Below, piece by piece: positions 40,916 through 50,350 of a stretch of 64,000 nt of DNA. The DNA lies in assembly GCF_024807655.1 (NCBI RefSeq), contig NZ_JANUCR010000002.1, positions 248,001 to 312,000 on the forward strand, read 5' to 3'. Position numbers and translations under genes: made by a program. This DNA is from Methanococcus voltae (GTDB taxonomy: Archaea; AGJL01; Methanococci; Methanococcales; Methanococcaceae). Position 1 is the stretch's first letter; each line of letters begins with the position of its first letter. Under the pieces are notes generated by a model. That model was not told the DNA's origin, searched no databases, and worked only from the letters and a program-made list of their open reading frames with translations.

Positions 40916-42226
40916 TTAATCCAAAACTTTTAAATTATATAAATTAATCGCTGTATTTAATATTTTTTCGTTGTTAGATAAACCATTTACCCATTTTTTA
41001 GGAATTGCGTTATATCCATAGTAAGTACCTGCAAGTGCACCGCACATACTACCTATACTATCAGTATCGCCCCCTGCGTTGATTGAATTTAGTAAAGATG
41101 ATTTAAAACTATTGCTTATCATAAATGAGAATATTGCAGACGGAACTGCTTCTATAGCATTTATTCCAGTGCCTAATTTATCATAACCTTCCAATATAAC
41201 CTTTTTATCGTAATTACTATTATGTACTTTTTCACAAATTTCCAATATATCTAATATTTTTTCAGAAAATTCAATCGAAGTATCGATTAACAAATGACTA
41301 CAGTCTTCAATCGATTTTCTAAATTCAGGGTATTGATATGGTCTTTTTTGTTTAGTTTCTTCAATATATACTATCGGATTGTACCCTTTTTCCATATGCT
41401 TTTTGTTAATTACGTTTTTGTTGTATTCAATTATTTTTGCATATGTTGAGTGGCTTGCATCAGTATGTTCATATTTAGAAATATCATTATCGTAATCAAT
41501 ATTGCCATTATTATTATCATTATCTTTATAATTTTTATATTCATCTTCTTCTTTTTTTTCTTCCAAATCTTTGGAGAGAAATGCACCCACATCTTTTTCA
41601 TATACGCTTTTTATGAGGTTCATATTGCCCAAACCGTCATCAGAACCTTCTTCAAGTCTGTATCTATCATAGGTATTATGTGCGATACCGTGTATCAAAC
41701 ATTTTGAAACCATATATGATATTGATAAAGCACCTGCTACTGCATTAGGACTATTATGGGTTAGTTTTGTAATAGAAATACTTTTTTCAACTAATTTGCT
41801 TAAATCATCGTAATAAAATAAACCTAAAGGTGCCGTTCGCATAGCAGAACCGCAGGTTTCTGAAGGCATACCCTTTTTGATTCCTTTTGATAAATTTTCA
41901 AGTGCTTTACTACTCGTAGGTCCTATACCTATGGGGTTATGATTATACCAGTAGAGTAAATTTTCAATAAATTTATCTTCACTGTACCCAAATTTGTCAA
42001 AAGCATTCGAAAGTGCTAAAGTTTGCTCTGTATCGTCAGTATAATCTCCTGCTTTTAAAATTCCTTTAAATTTGTTAATTGGGTCTATATATTCCCTTAT
42101 TCCACCCATTTCTTCAATTTGTGCCCTAGTAAACCATTCTACAGGCATACCTAACGCATCACCTACTGATAATCCGATAATACATCCTTTATATTTATCC
42201 TCGTATGCTTGGGCTTTGTTTACCAT
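40916..42226 (-). CDS. ADP-ribosylglycohydrolase family protein
   Basis: A DraG/ARH-fold hydrolase that removes ADP-ribose from proteins or other acceptors. The metal-binding motifs are present: GDYTDDTEQ (61-68) and GGDTDSIGS (385-393), with GDALGMPVE near the N-terminus. The 436 residues are longer than the usual 300-350, because about 80 charged low-complexity residues (Glu/Lys/Asp/Asn, near 41500-41580) are inserted between conserved segments. No ADP-ribosyltransferase gene and no nitrogenase gene is nearby, so the target is unknown. GAGTGATTAT precedes the ATG. Confidence 0.88.
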   Translation of the reverse strand: MVNKAQAYEDKYKGCIIGLSVGDALGMPVEWFTRAQIEEMGGIREYIDPINKFKGILKAGDYTDDTEQTLALSNAFDKFGYSEDKFIENLLYWYNHNPIGIGPTSSKALENLSKGIKKGMPSETCGSAMRTAPLGLFYYDDLSKLVEKSISITKLTHNSPNAVAGALSISYMVSKCLIHGIAHNTYDRYRLEEGSDDGLGNMNLIKSVYEKDVGAFLSKDLEEKKEEDEYKNYKDNDNNNGNIDYDNDISKYEHTDASHSTYAKIIEYNKNVINKKHMEKGYNPIVYIEETKQKRPYQYPEFRKSIEDCSHLLIDTSIEFSEKILDILEICEKVHNSNYDKKVILEGYDKLGTGINAIEAVPSAIFSFMISNSFKSSLLNSINAGGDTDSIGSMCGALAGTYYGYNAIPKKWVNGLSNNEKILNTAINLYNLKVLD

Positions 42227-42285
42227 ATAATCACTCTTTTAAACTTAATAAGTATTATGTTATGAATGGTTAATTTATTTATTAT

Positions 42286-42324
42286 TCATTATTTTATTAT
42301 TCATTATTTTATTATTCATTATTT
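42286..42324. repeat. 15-bp intergenic repeat upstream of the ADP-ribosylglycohydrolase gene
   Basis: About 2.6 copies of TCATTATTTTATTAT, with related sequence just before, in the leader/promoter region of the minus-strand gene. Confidence 0.75.
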
Positions 42325-42402
42325 GTTTAATTTAGTTAGTTATAAATGTTAATTTAAAATTATATTAAATTTGCGATATCAAATTACGCCAAAAGCATAT
42401 AT

Positions 42403-43680
42403 TCATTGAATCATCTTATTATTTAACAAATATTTTATTAATTCGACTTTGTATTCATAATATTCCTTATTTCCTTCAAATTCAGAAGAAACTTGTTTTA
42501 ATAAATTTGGAATATCTAAATGTTGAGGACATTTTTCAACACATTCGCCACATTCAATACACTTTGAAGCATTTTTCCAAACTCCATTAACGCCACCTAT
42601 ATCTTTCATATAGTCTAATTTAGTGTAATAGGTCCCTACACTGTTATTTTCGTCTTCAAAAATATGTTTATCGTTATACAATTCAAATATTCGAGAAATA
42701 GCAATATCTTCTGTACAAGGCATACAGTAATTACAATCTGTGCAATTTATTCGTGTTTTATTTTTATAAATTTGAGCTATTTTTGAAATAGCGGAATTAT
42801 ATTCTTCAATTGATGAATTTCCATACGTATCATAAATATCATACTTTTTTAAATCAAAATTATCTGCCAATTCTATATTTTCAACTAACTGGGGCATATA
42901 ATTCATACCTGACAGTACGCAAGTAATTTCGGGGTGTCCCCATAACCAATTAAAAGACCAATTAACTGGATTTTTGCCTGCATCGTATTCATTCATTACT
43001 TTTTTAACTTCTAAAGGTATTTTATAAACTAATTTACCACCCCTAAGTGGTTCCATAATAAAAATTCCTAAATTTTTAGATTTTGCATATTCAAGTCCCT
43101 TATTTGTAATTTGAGTATTTTGGTCGACATAGTTATATTGTACAAGGCAAACGTCCCAGTCATAAGTGTCTACAATTTTTTTAAACGTTTCAAAGTCTTC
43201 GTGCGTAGAAAATCCGATATTTTTTATTTTACCTTCTCTTTTAGCTTTTTCTAAAAATTCAAATACTTTAATCGATTTTAATTTTTCCCAGCTCTTTTTA
43301 GTTATAGCGTGAATTAAATAATAATCAATATAATTAGTTTTTAAATTTTCAAGCTGTTTATTTAGATAATTTTCCATATCTGAAATAGTTTGTAATGTAT
43401 CTCCATTCATAATTGACGAACCAAGAGATAATTTTGTAGAAATCTTTACTTTATCTCGTATTTTGTGTTTATGTAGTATATCTCCGATAATTGATTCACT
43501 ATTCCCATTATGGTACGGTACTGCCGTATCTATAAAATTTACACCATTATTTATTGCATATAAAATTAATTCTTCGGTTTTATTTTTATCAACTTCTCCA
43601 TAATATTCCGGTAGTCTCATCGCACCAAATCCCAATATTGATATATATTCCCCATTTTTCGGTACTTTTCGATAATGCAT
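42403..43680 (-). CDS. Aldo/keto reductase with C-terminal [4Fe-4S] ferredoxin domain
   Basis: A 425-residue oxidoreductase. The TIM-barrel part has the aldo/keto reductase tetrad: Asp51, Tyr56 (AVPYHNG), Lys83 and His124 (YYLIHAI). The C-terminal 120 residues carry cysteine groups CTDCNYCMPC and CIECGECVEKCP, the latter a typical 4Fe-4S binding motif. Such fused enzymes, common in anaerobes, may use ferredoxin-linked electrons as well as NAD(P)H. The substrate is unknown. GGGGGAAATT before the ATG is a strong ribosome binding site. The gene has no close partner. Confidence 0.88.
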   Translation of the reverse strand: MHYRKVPKNGEYISILGFGAMRLPEYYGEVDKNKTEELILYAINNGVNFIDTAVPYHNGNSESIIGDILHKHKIRDKVKISTKLSLGSSIMNGDTLQTISDMENYLNKQLENLKTNYIDYYLIHAITKKSWEKLKSIKVFEFLEKAKREGKIKNIGFSTHEDFETFKKIVDTYDWDVCLVQYNYVDQNTQITNKGLEYAKSKNLGIFIMEPLRGGKLVYKIPLEVKKVMNEYDAGKNPVNWSFNWLWGHPEITCVLSGMNYMPQLVENIELADNFDLKKYDIYDTYGNSSIEEYNSAISKIAQIYKNKTRINCTDCNYCMPCTEDIAISRIFELYNDKHIFEDENNSVGTYYTKLDYMKDIGGVNGVWKNASKCIECGECVEKCPQHLDIPNLLKQVSSEFEGNKEYYEYKVELIKYLLNNKMIQ

Positions 43681-44290
43681 AATTTCCCCCTATCACACAT
43701 TTTATAAATTAATATAATATATCTTTTTGAAACTATATATTAAAATTACACGAAAAAGATAATATTGAGTAAGTATTGTATAAAATAATAATTTAACAAT
43801 ATTTTTAATATTATAATAATAAAAATTGAAAAAAAGTATTACTATGTATTTATTAAAAATTATTTCGAAGATAAGATATATTTTTTAAAATTGAATATTT
43901 GCACATAAATAATTCAATAATATATTAAATGTGTGTTATATGTGTTTATATATGGTTATGTGATTACCTGTAAAATGTGTAATATATGTGATTACCGATT
44001 TTGTGACTTTTTTATGTTTTGACTATATGATAACGTGTTTTATGGTTATTATGTTCTGTGGCATATTATTTGATATAATTATGGCTATTAAAGTGTTTAT
44101 GGGATGAGATGTTAATTTTATGGTATTTTTTTATTATTTTATTATTTTATTATAATTTATTTTAAATATTAAGTTTGTAATAAAGCCCACGTTTAATTTA
44201 TATTACAAACGTGGGTTTATGGATTATTACAAAACTTAAAATTTAATAGTTTTAATAGTTTAATAATGTTTATTTATATCGTGGCATCAT
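43681..44290. other. Intergenic region with a G/T-rich stretch and hairpin
   Basis: About 610 bp between two minus-strand genes. From 43930 to 44110 the plus strand is unusually G/T-rich for this genome. It holds two exact copies of TATGTGATTACC (43957-43968 and 43985-43996, 28 bp apart). A strong hairpin follows at 44183-44218. No ORF with a ribosome binding site is seen; a small RNA is possible but unproven. Confidence 0.5.
44183..44218 (-). terminator. Hairpin downstream of the cbiM operon
   Basis: AAGCCCACGTTT (44183-44194) pairs with AAACGTGGGTTT (44207-44218): 12 pairs with one G-U and a 12-base loop. This is one of the few GC-containing stable hairpins between genes here. On the minus strand it starts about 73 bases after the stop of the PDGLE gene and is followed by a short T-containing tail, so it may end or protect that transcript. 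Confidence 0.55.
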
Positions 44291-44659
44291 TTAGTTAGCA
44301 ATTCCTTCTTTTTTCTTTAATATCGAAGCTACCCCATAGCCCAAAACTGCTATTAATAAAATACCTATCAACATAGCGACTATTTCGCCAATTTTGTCCA
44401 TTCCAGGTATAGAATAATCTGCAAATGGCGATGGGGCGACAGTACCTTCTTCTTCTAAACCAAGCTCCTGTAAATTATATTCAAGTGCTTCACCGTTGAT
44501 TATTTTTCCTGCGGCACTTTCCAAACCGTCAGGGTCTCCTGAAGCAATGAATGGTGCTAATATACCAATTATAAGGGCAATGATTAAACCGCCCATTATA
44601 AATTTGCTATTTTTTGATTTTAAATTTAAACCGGAGTTATCGGGACTTTCATTACTCAT
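44291..44659 (-). CDS. PDGLE-domain component of a cobalt/nickel ECF transporter (CbiN/NikN-like)
   Basis: A protein of 122 residues with two transmembrane helices (about 22-40 and 92-115) and the extracytoplasmic motif DPDGLE that names the family. These small proteins partner CbiM or NikM in ECF-type metal uptake. The ATG at 44659 overlaps the cbiM stop by 8 bases (ATGAGTAA), and GGTGG lies five bases upstream inside cbiM, so translation is coupled. No cbiQ (transmembrane) or cbiO (ATPase) gene follows; they must be elsewhere if the transporter is complete. Confidence 0.85.
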   Translation of the reverse strand: MSNESPDNSGLNLKSKNSKFIMGGLIIALIIGILAPFIASGDPDGLESAAGKIINGEALEYNLQELGLEEEGTVAPSPFADYSIPGMDKIGEIVAMLIGILLIAVLGYGVASILKKKEGIAN

Positions 44660-45284
44660 TTTTACCACCTGCCCATTTTAATAGGTCAGGTCTTGCAGAT
44701 GCAATGTAGCCCAAGACTATTGCAGTAATTAATCCTTCAATTAATCCAATGATTGCGTGATATAATCCCATAGCACTCAGTCCGGCAATTAAAGGGAATG
44801 TTCCGGCGATTGTTAATTCTAAAGAGCATACTATTGCACTCGTAAATAGGGACAACCAACCCCCTACGAAAGCAGCAATTGATATACCTTTACTACGTAA
44901 ACTTTTAAATGTATAATACCCAACAAAAGCGGATACAATGCCCATATTGAATATATTTGCACCCATTACAAGTATTCCCCCGTCTGCAAAGAATAAACCT
45001 TGTACAAGTAATACAAGAGTTAACAATAAAACACCTGCATACGGACTATCGAATATCATAGATGCCATAGCAGCACCTACCATATGACCACTTGTCCCCA
45101 TACCAATAGGGACGTTAATGGCTTGAATTGCAAAAATACCTGCACCAAGAACGGCAAATAATGGTACGGATTTTTCATCCATATTATTTTTTGCCCACTT
45201 GATGGCTAATGCAATAAATATTATGGAAATTATCCAAAATATTGCACTTTCCCACGTTGGAATAAATCCATCTGGTATGTGCAT
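44652..45284 (-). CDS. cbiM: Cobalt/nickel ECF transporter substrate-binding membrane component CbiM
   Basis: A 210-residue membrane protein with about six to seven helices. It begins MHIPDGFIPTW; the N-terminal Met-His of this family forms part of the metal site, so the start must be exactly at 45284. GAGGTG lies upstream of that ATG. Other conserved parts are PIGMGTSGHMVGAAMAS (metal-binding His) and ADGGILVMGANIFNMG. Cobalt for corrinoids and nickel for F430 and hydrogenase are both needed by methanogens; the sequence does not decide between them. A palindrome lies about 100 bp upstream. Confidence 0.92.
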   Translation of the reverse strand: MHIPDGFIPTWESAIFWIISIIFIALAIKWAKNNMDEKSVPLFAVLGAGIFAIQAINVPIGMGTSGHMVGAAMASMIFDSPYAGVLLLTLVLLVQGLFFADGGILVMGANIFNMGIVSAFVGYYTFKSLRSKGISIAAFVGGWLSLFTSAIVCSLELTIAGTFPLIAGLSAMGLYHAIIGLIEGLITAIVLGYIASARPDLLKWAGGKNE

Positions 45285-45305
45285 ATCTAACACCTCAAAG
45301 ATATG

Positions 45306-45316
45306 CCAAAATGATA
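45306..45316. promoter_or_regulatory. Half-site repeat in the cbiM leader
   Basis: CCAAAATGATA is the exact reverse complement of TATCATTTTGG at 45394-45404. It lies about 22 bp before the cbiM start codon, in the probable leader. Confidence 0.4.
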
Positions 45317-45381
45317 AATTTAGTAAATATTTTAAAATTATTAAAAAAATATAAATTTTAAAATATTAAATAAAGATTATC

Positions 45382-45401
45382 AAATGATAAAACTATCATT
45401 T
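45382..45401. promoter_or_regulatory. Candidate operator palindrome upstream of cbiM
   Basis: AAATGATA, spacer AAAC, TATCATTT: perfect 8-bp arms with a 4-bp spacer, about 98 bp upstream of cbiM and about 25 bp beyond a likely minus-strand TATA box near 45349-45356. The arrangement suits a dimeric metal-responsive regulator; no regulator gene is nearby. Confidence 0.5.
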
Positions 45402-46079
45402 TGGTAAGTTATATTATTAATTCCTAAATTGTTATGTTATTCGTTTATATTTTCTTAAGTTAATTTCACGTTAATTCAATTTCTCTTAATTGTTTATTGT
45501 ATGTTTATTGTATGTTTATTGTACATTTATATTGTATATTGTATATTGTATATTGTAAAATGTGTGTTGTATATTAATATTAGAGATTTTTTTATCGTTT
45601 ATATGTATATTATTTTATTTGGAGATAGTATTAAACAATAATATATTGTTTATTTTATGTTTATTGCATTTTTTGTGCTTATTTTATTGTTTACTATGAA
45701 GTCATATTTTAGTTATCTATTAATTGTTAGTTAATAACTTTATTTTGTTATATTATTTTATATTTATTTTGCGTAATACTTATTTCAAAAAAATATTACG
45801 TATAATATGTAAGAATATTTTAGTATAAATAATTTTCTTTTTAGTATTATCATTTCATAATAATTTTAAATTATTATTACGATTAAATAAAATTAAATAA
45901 ATTAAATAAAATTAATATTTTGGACCATGACTAAAATAGCATATGATATATAATAATGGTATAACAAATCATTTAAATTATAAATATGTATAAATTTATT
46001 GATAAATTACATATGTACGTGAAATAGCATATAATATTTTAAAAAAAATTGATTAAAATAATATTTAAAGAGGTTTTAA

Positions 46080-47381
46080 ATGACTCGAGAAACTTGGAAC
46101 TCTAAAAAAGGGTTTATTGCAACCACAATTGGTTCAGCAGTTGGTTTAGGCAATATATGGATGTTCCCATGGAGAGTTGGTACTGAAGGCGGTGCGGCAT
46201 TCTTAATCCCTTATATCATATTGTTAGTTTCTATTGGTGTTGTAGCGTTAACAGTAGAATGGACTTTGGGTAGAATGACAAAGGGCGGTCCATTAGTAGC
46301 TTTTGAAAAAGCAGGACTACCATTTGGTAAGTATTTTGGTATATTAAGTAATGTTATAATGTTTTTAGTTTTTGTATTTTATTCTCTTATTATAGGTTGG
46401 ATGATAATGTACTTGGTAAATATGTTAATCGGCGGTGTGAGTGCAGTTGATGCAGGTCATTTTTTAGCATCACAAGCATTTAGTCCTTCGATGGCAATTT
46501 GGCAGTTCATAGGTATCGCCATAACTGTTATAATCGTTTCAAGAGGGGTAAAAAACGGCATTGAAAAAGCAAATAAGGTAATGACTCCATTATTATTTGT
46601 TTTACTTGTAATTTTAGCAATAAACAGTTTAACATTGCCGGGAGTTAATCAGGGGCTTTCATTTTATTTAGTGCCAAATATGCAAAAATTGTTTAGCCCA
46701 AATACGTGGATGATAGCATTATCACAAATGTTCTTCTCATTGAGCTGTTTGGGTACTACTATGGTTGTTTATGGTAGCTATTTAAAAGAAAAAGAAGACG
46801 TGCCAGTTTCCGCAGTAATAACGGCTTTTGGAGATACCGTAATAGCATTTTTAGCTGGTTTAATAATCTTCCCCGCAGTATTTTCATTTGGATTTACGCC
46901 AGGAGCAGGGCCTACCTTAGTATTTGCCATATTACCGGAAGTATTCCAACAGATGACAGGCGGTTTATTCTTAGGAATATTATTCTTCTTAGCTTTGTTA
47001 TTCGCAGGAATTACCTCGGCAGTTTCAATGTTGGAGGTATGTGTTGAAGCCGTAATATCAAAGACAAATATAAGCAGAACTGTAGCATCGGTTTCATTAG
47101 GTTTAGCCGTATTTTTGGTGGGTTTACCATCTCTTTTAGGGGTAAATTTATTTGGTATGCCGTATTTTGACTTTGTTATTTACCTTTCAACTGTCATTAT
47201 AGGACCAATAGGAGCTTTGGCAGCAGCAGTTTCATTAGGCGTACTTGGCATAGATAAAGCATATAAAAATATGCAAGCTGGTTCAAGTGTTAAAATACCT
47301 AAAATATGGAAACCCTGGGCAAAATACTTTTATCCAATAGTTGTGCTCGTAATTTACTTTTACACATTAGCAAATGGATAA
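46080..47381 (+). CDS. Sodium-dependent symporter of the SNF (neurotransmitter:sodium) family
   Basis: A 433-residue membrane protein with about 11-12 helices. The N-terminal signature ATTIGSAVGLGNIWMFPWR carries the Na+-site and substrate-site residues of the LeuT fold. FSLSCLGTTMVVYGSYL and FAGITSAVSMLEV correspond to TM6-TM8. Prokaryotic members carry amino acids such as Leu, Tyr or Trp, or alanine-like solutes, with sodium; the substrate cannot be read here. GAGGTTTTAA precedes the ATG. It is divergent from cbiM. Confidence 0.9.
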   Translation: MTRETWNSKKGFIATTIGSAVGLGNIWMFPWRVGTEGGAAFLIPYIILLVSIGVVALTVEWTLGRMTKGGPLVAFEKAGLPFGKYFGILSNVIMFLVFVFYSLIIGWMIMYLVNMLIGGVSAVDAGHFLASQAFSPSMAIWQFIGIAITVIIVSRGVKNGIEKANKVMTPLLFVLLVILAINSLTLPGVNQGLSFYLVPNMQKLFSPNTWMIALSQMFFSLSCLGTTMVVYGSYLKEKEDVPVSAVITAFGDTVIAFLAGLIIFPAVFSFGFTPGAGPTLVFAILPEVFQQMTGGLFLGILFFLALLFAGITSAVSMLEVCVEAVISKTNISRTVASVSLGLAVFLVGLPSLLGVNLFGMPYFDFVIYLSTVIIGPIGALAAAVSLGVLGIDKAYKNMQAGSSVKIPKIWKPWAKYFYPIVVLVIYFYTLANG

Positions 47382-47561
47382 TTTAACTAAAAATAAATGT
47401 GGAACTGAATTAAAATAATGGGCTATATTAAATAATAAAATAATAAAATAATAACTAATAAAATAAAATAGGATATTTGATATATAATATATAAAAATAG
47501 AAAATATGACATATAAAATATAATGAATAAAAAATAAAGATAAATAACTAATTTAAATTAA

Positions 47562-48248
47562 TTATTCTTTTTCTTCTTTTCTTTTTACGAATGTATCTAC
47601 TAATGAAACTTTTTCAACTTCTAATCTTTTCATTAATTCGTTTGCAATTCCTAATTTAGCCATTTGAACATTTTCAATGAACGCAGCTTTTTCAGGGAGT
47701 GTTACTGTAACAGTTGATTTTGTAACTTTTGCTTTTAATTCTTCAGCTTTTAATTGTGGCATGAACAATTTTACAACTTCTTTTGCAACATCTTCTTGTT
47801 CTGAAACTACTTCTTCAATTTTAACTTTGTAGTTTACTGTTTTTCCAGCTAATTCGTGGTTAAAGTCTACTAAAATTCTACCGCCGTTTACACTTGCGAT
47901 TTTACCAACTTTACCATCTAAATTTACAGGCATTCCTTGGATAGGTTGTACATTATGTTTCTTGAATTCTTTTGCAGGTACGATTTTAACTAATGACGAA
48001 TCTCTTTTACCGAAAGCGTTTTCAGGAGTTAATTCAACTTCTTTTTCTTCTCCAACTTCCATTGCTGCTAAAACGTCGTCTAAACCTTTTAACATCATTC
48101 CTTCACCAGCAGGTATTGTAACAGGTCCATATACCATTTTAGGGTTGTGGATTCCGTTTTCTTTTGCTAATTCTTCGTTGGTTGTGTCGAATAATTTACC
48201 GTCGGTGTATCCTTCGTATGAAATTTTTATAAAGGTTCCTTTTTCCAT
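47562..48248 (-). CDS. Long-type FKBP peptidyl-prolyl cis-trans isomerase (SlyD/FKBP26-like)
   Basis: A 228-residue FKBP-fold isomerase and chaperone. The FKBP core includes ISYEGYTDGKLFDTT and LKGLDDVLAAMEVGEEKEVELTPENAFG, with the insert-in-flap domain (VQPIQGMPVNLDGKVGKIASVNGGRILVDFNHELAGKTV) typical of SlyD-like forms. About 80 further residues make the extra C-terminal domain of the archaeal long type. It helps protein folding in the cytoplasm. GGTGATTTTTT precedes the ATG. Confidence 0.93.
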   Translation of the reverse strand: MEKGTFIKISYEGYTDGKLFDTTNEELAKENGIHNPKMVYGPVTIPAGEGMMLKGLDDVLAAMEVGEEKEVELTPENAFGKRDSSLVKIVPAKEFKKHNVQPIQGMPVNLDGKVGKIASVNGGRILVDFNHELAGKTVNYKVKIEEVVSEQEDVAKEVVKLFMPQLKAEELKAKVTKSTVTVTLPEKAAFIENVQMAKLGIANELMKRLEVEKVSLVDTFVKRKEEKE

Positions 48249-48731
48249 AAAAAATCACCAAATTTTTTTATATTTAGTTTTTTGTATTGTGTTTTAGTGT
48301 AATTATACAATAATTTGCATTTTATGTTGCATTAATCATTGTGTTTCATTTTATATCTTATATTTCTATATCCTATTTAGAATATTTTTATTAATTACAA
48401 ACTAATAATTTAATAATTACATCATACCCATTTAAATATGTTTTGTATGATAAATAGGATTATTAAGAATTTTAATCGTTTAGTTTATCTAATTTAAATT
48501 AATTTAAAAAACAATATTACTTCAATTTCTTGATATATAAATTTTTGTTAACCTTATCAAAACTATTGATGTGGTTATATATAAATACCATATTAATATA
48601 CATAAAAATAAAATAATAAGAAATAATAGAAAAATAATAGAAAAATAATAGAAAAATAATAGAAAAATAATAGAAAAATAATAGAAAAATAATAGAAAAA
48701 TAATAGAAAAATAATAAAAAGATAGATAATT
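48249..48731. other. Divergent intergenic region, FKBP gene and mobA
   Basis: About 480 bp. The half next to mobA is mostly an 11-bp tandem repeat (48623-48718). The other half holds ordinary AT-rich promoter sequence. TTTTGTTAACCTTATCAAAA near 48544 is not a strong hairpin. No gene was recognised. Confidence 0.5.
48623..48718. repeat. 11-bp tandem repeat in the mobA leader
   Basis: About 8.7 copies of AATAGAAAAAT-type units (phase arbitrary), ending about 13 bp before the mobA start codon. The plus strand has almost no C and few G bases here. Confidence 0.9.
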
Positions 48732-49397
48732 ATGATATCAGCGATTATATTATCAGGCGGTAAAGCTTCGAGGATGGGGGGCGAAAAGTCCTTTAGGAAA
48801 ACCTCTAAAGAAAATAAGTATCTAATCGAAAAAGTTGCAGACATTTTGGTTGATATGAATTTACCGTTTATTACAGTATTTAAAAACCCCAAATTTATGA
48901 ATTACGACTCTGAAGAAGTAGAAAAGCAGACCTATTTTAAAAATAAGTATAAACAACCGATAACTTGGGATACTATTGAAGGCAAAGGTCCTTTAATTGG
49001 AATTTACGAAGGTATGAAAATTTCAAAGGGGGACTGGATATTAGTACTGCCCTGTGATATGCCCCACATCACAAGAAAAGCTATCGAAAAACTAATTAAG
49101 AATGTGTATTTTGCTGAAAAAAACGGTTATAACTGTATAGTTCCTAAACATAAAAACGGATTTATAGAACCTTTATTTTCGTTATACCATATATCTTCTA
49201 TATCAAAGCTTGAAAATATCGTTAATCAAATCAAAGAATCGGGTAAATCTGCACCTATTAGGCTTTTAATAGATAGTTTAAACCCCCTTTATGTAGATGC
49301 CCAGGAAATAGATATCAATCAAAAAACTTACGTTAATATAAACACCTTTGAAGATTTTGATAATTTGAATAAAGATTTAGGCAAAAGAGTTAGATAA
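48732..49397 (+). CDS. mobA: Molybdenum cofactor guanylyltransferase
   Basis: MobA attaches GMP to molybdopterin, giving the dinucleotide cofactor of formate and formylmethanofuran dehydrogenases. It begins MISAIILSGGKASRMGGEKS (nucleotide-binding loop at 8-17), and WILVLPCDMPHITRKAIEKL carries the Asp that binds Mg. EGKGPLIGIYEGM is also typical. It is 221 residues long. No Shine-Dalgarno motif is visible: GATAGATAATT lies before the ATG, and beyond that comes an 11-bp repeat. Translation may be weak or leaderless, or depend on the repeat. Confidence 0.88.
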   Translation: MISAIILSGGKASRMGGEKSFRKTSKENKYLIEKVADILVDMNLPFITVFKNPKFMNYDSEEVEKQTYFKNKYKQPITWDTIEGKGPLIGIYEGMKISKGDWILVLPCDMPHITRKAIEKLIKNVYFAEKNGYNCIVPKHKNGFIEPLFSLYHISSISKLENIVNQIKESGKSAPIRLLIDSLNPLYVDAQEIDINQKTYVNINTFEDFDNLNKDLGKRVR

Positions 49398-49432
49398 AAA
49401 AGTCAAATAAAAGAGTCAGACGACGTGTAAGT

Positions 49433-50149
<717 letters not shown>

Positions 50150-50350
50150 AAAAAATTATAACTTTCAAAAATATAAAATCAAACTTTTTTAATTAAGCAT
50201 AAATTTATATATTAATTTAAAATATCTTATCATATAATTTTAATGATACACATTAGATTAAAGATGATTACAAATTTATTACTTATTTATTTATATTTAT
50301 TAGTAGATTAGTAATTAAAAGAAACAAGATACAGTTTAGAGGTGCATATT

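Larger units (their letters stand above)
45285..46079. other. Long divergent intergenic region, cbiM and the symporter gene
   Basis: About 795 bp, one of the longest gaps in the window. On the cbiM side are the palindrome at 45382-45401 and the half-site at 45306-45316. In the middle are repeats of TTTATTGTATG and TATATTGTA (45493-45560). Toward the symporter are an inverted repeat CGTAATA/TATTACG (45772-45778 and 45794-45800) and the palindrome TACATATGTA (46008-46017). No gene or tRNA was recognised. Confidence 0.5.

Noticed and set aside
45285-46079. Possible cobalamin or metal riboswitch before cbiM
   Set aside because: No conserved B12-box-like or GC-rich structured RNA is seen; the region is AT-rich with small palindromes only.
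48623-48718. Tandem array as a CRISPR
   Set aside because: Units are 11 bp and contiguous, with no unique spacers and no cas genes.
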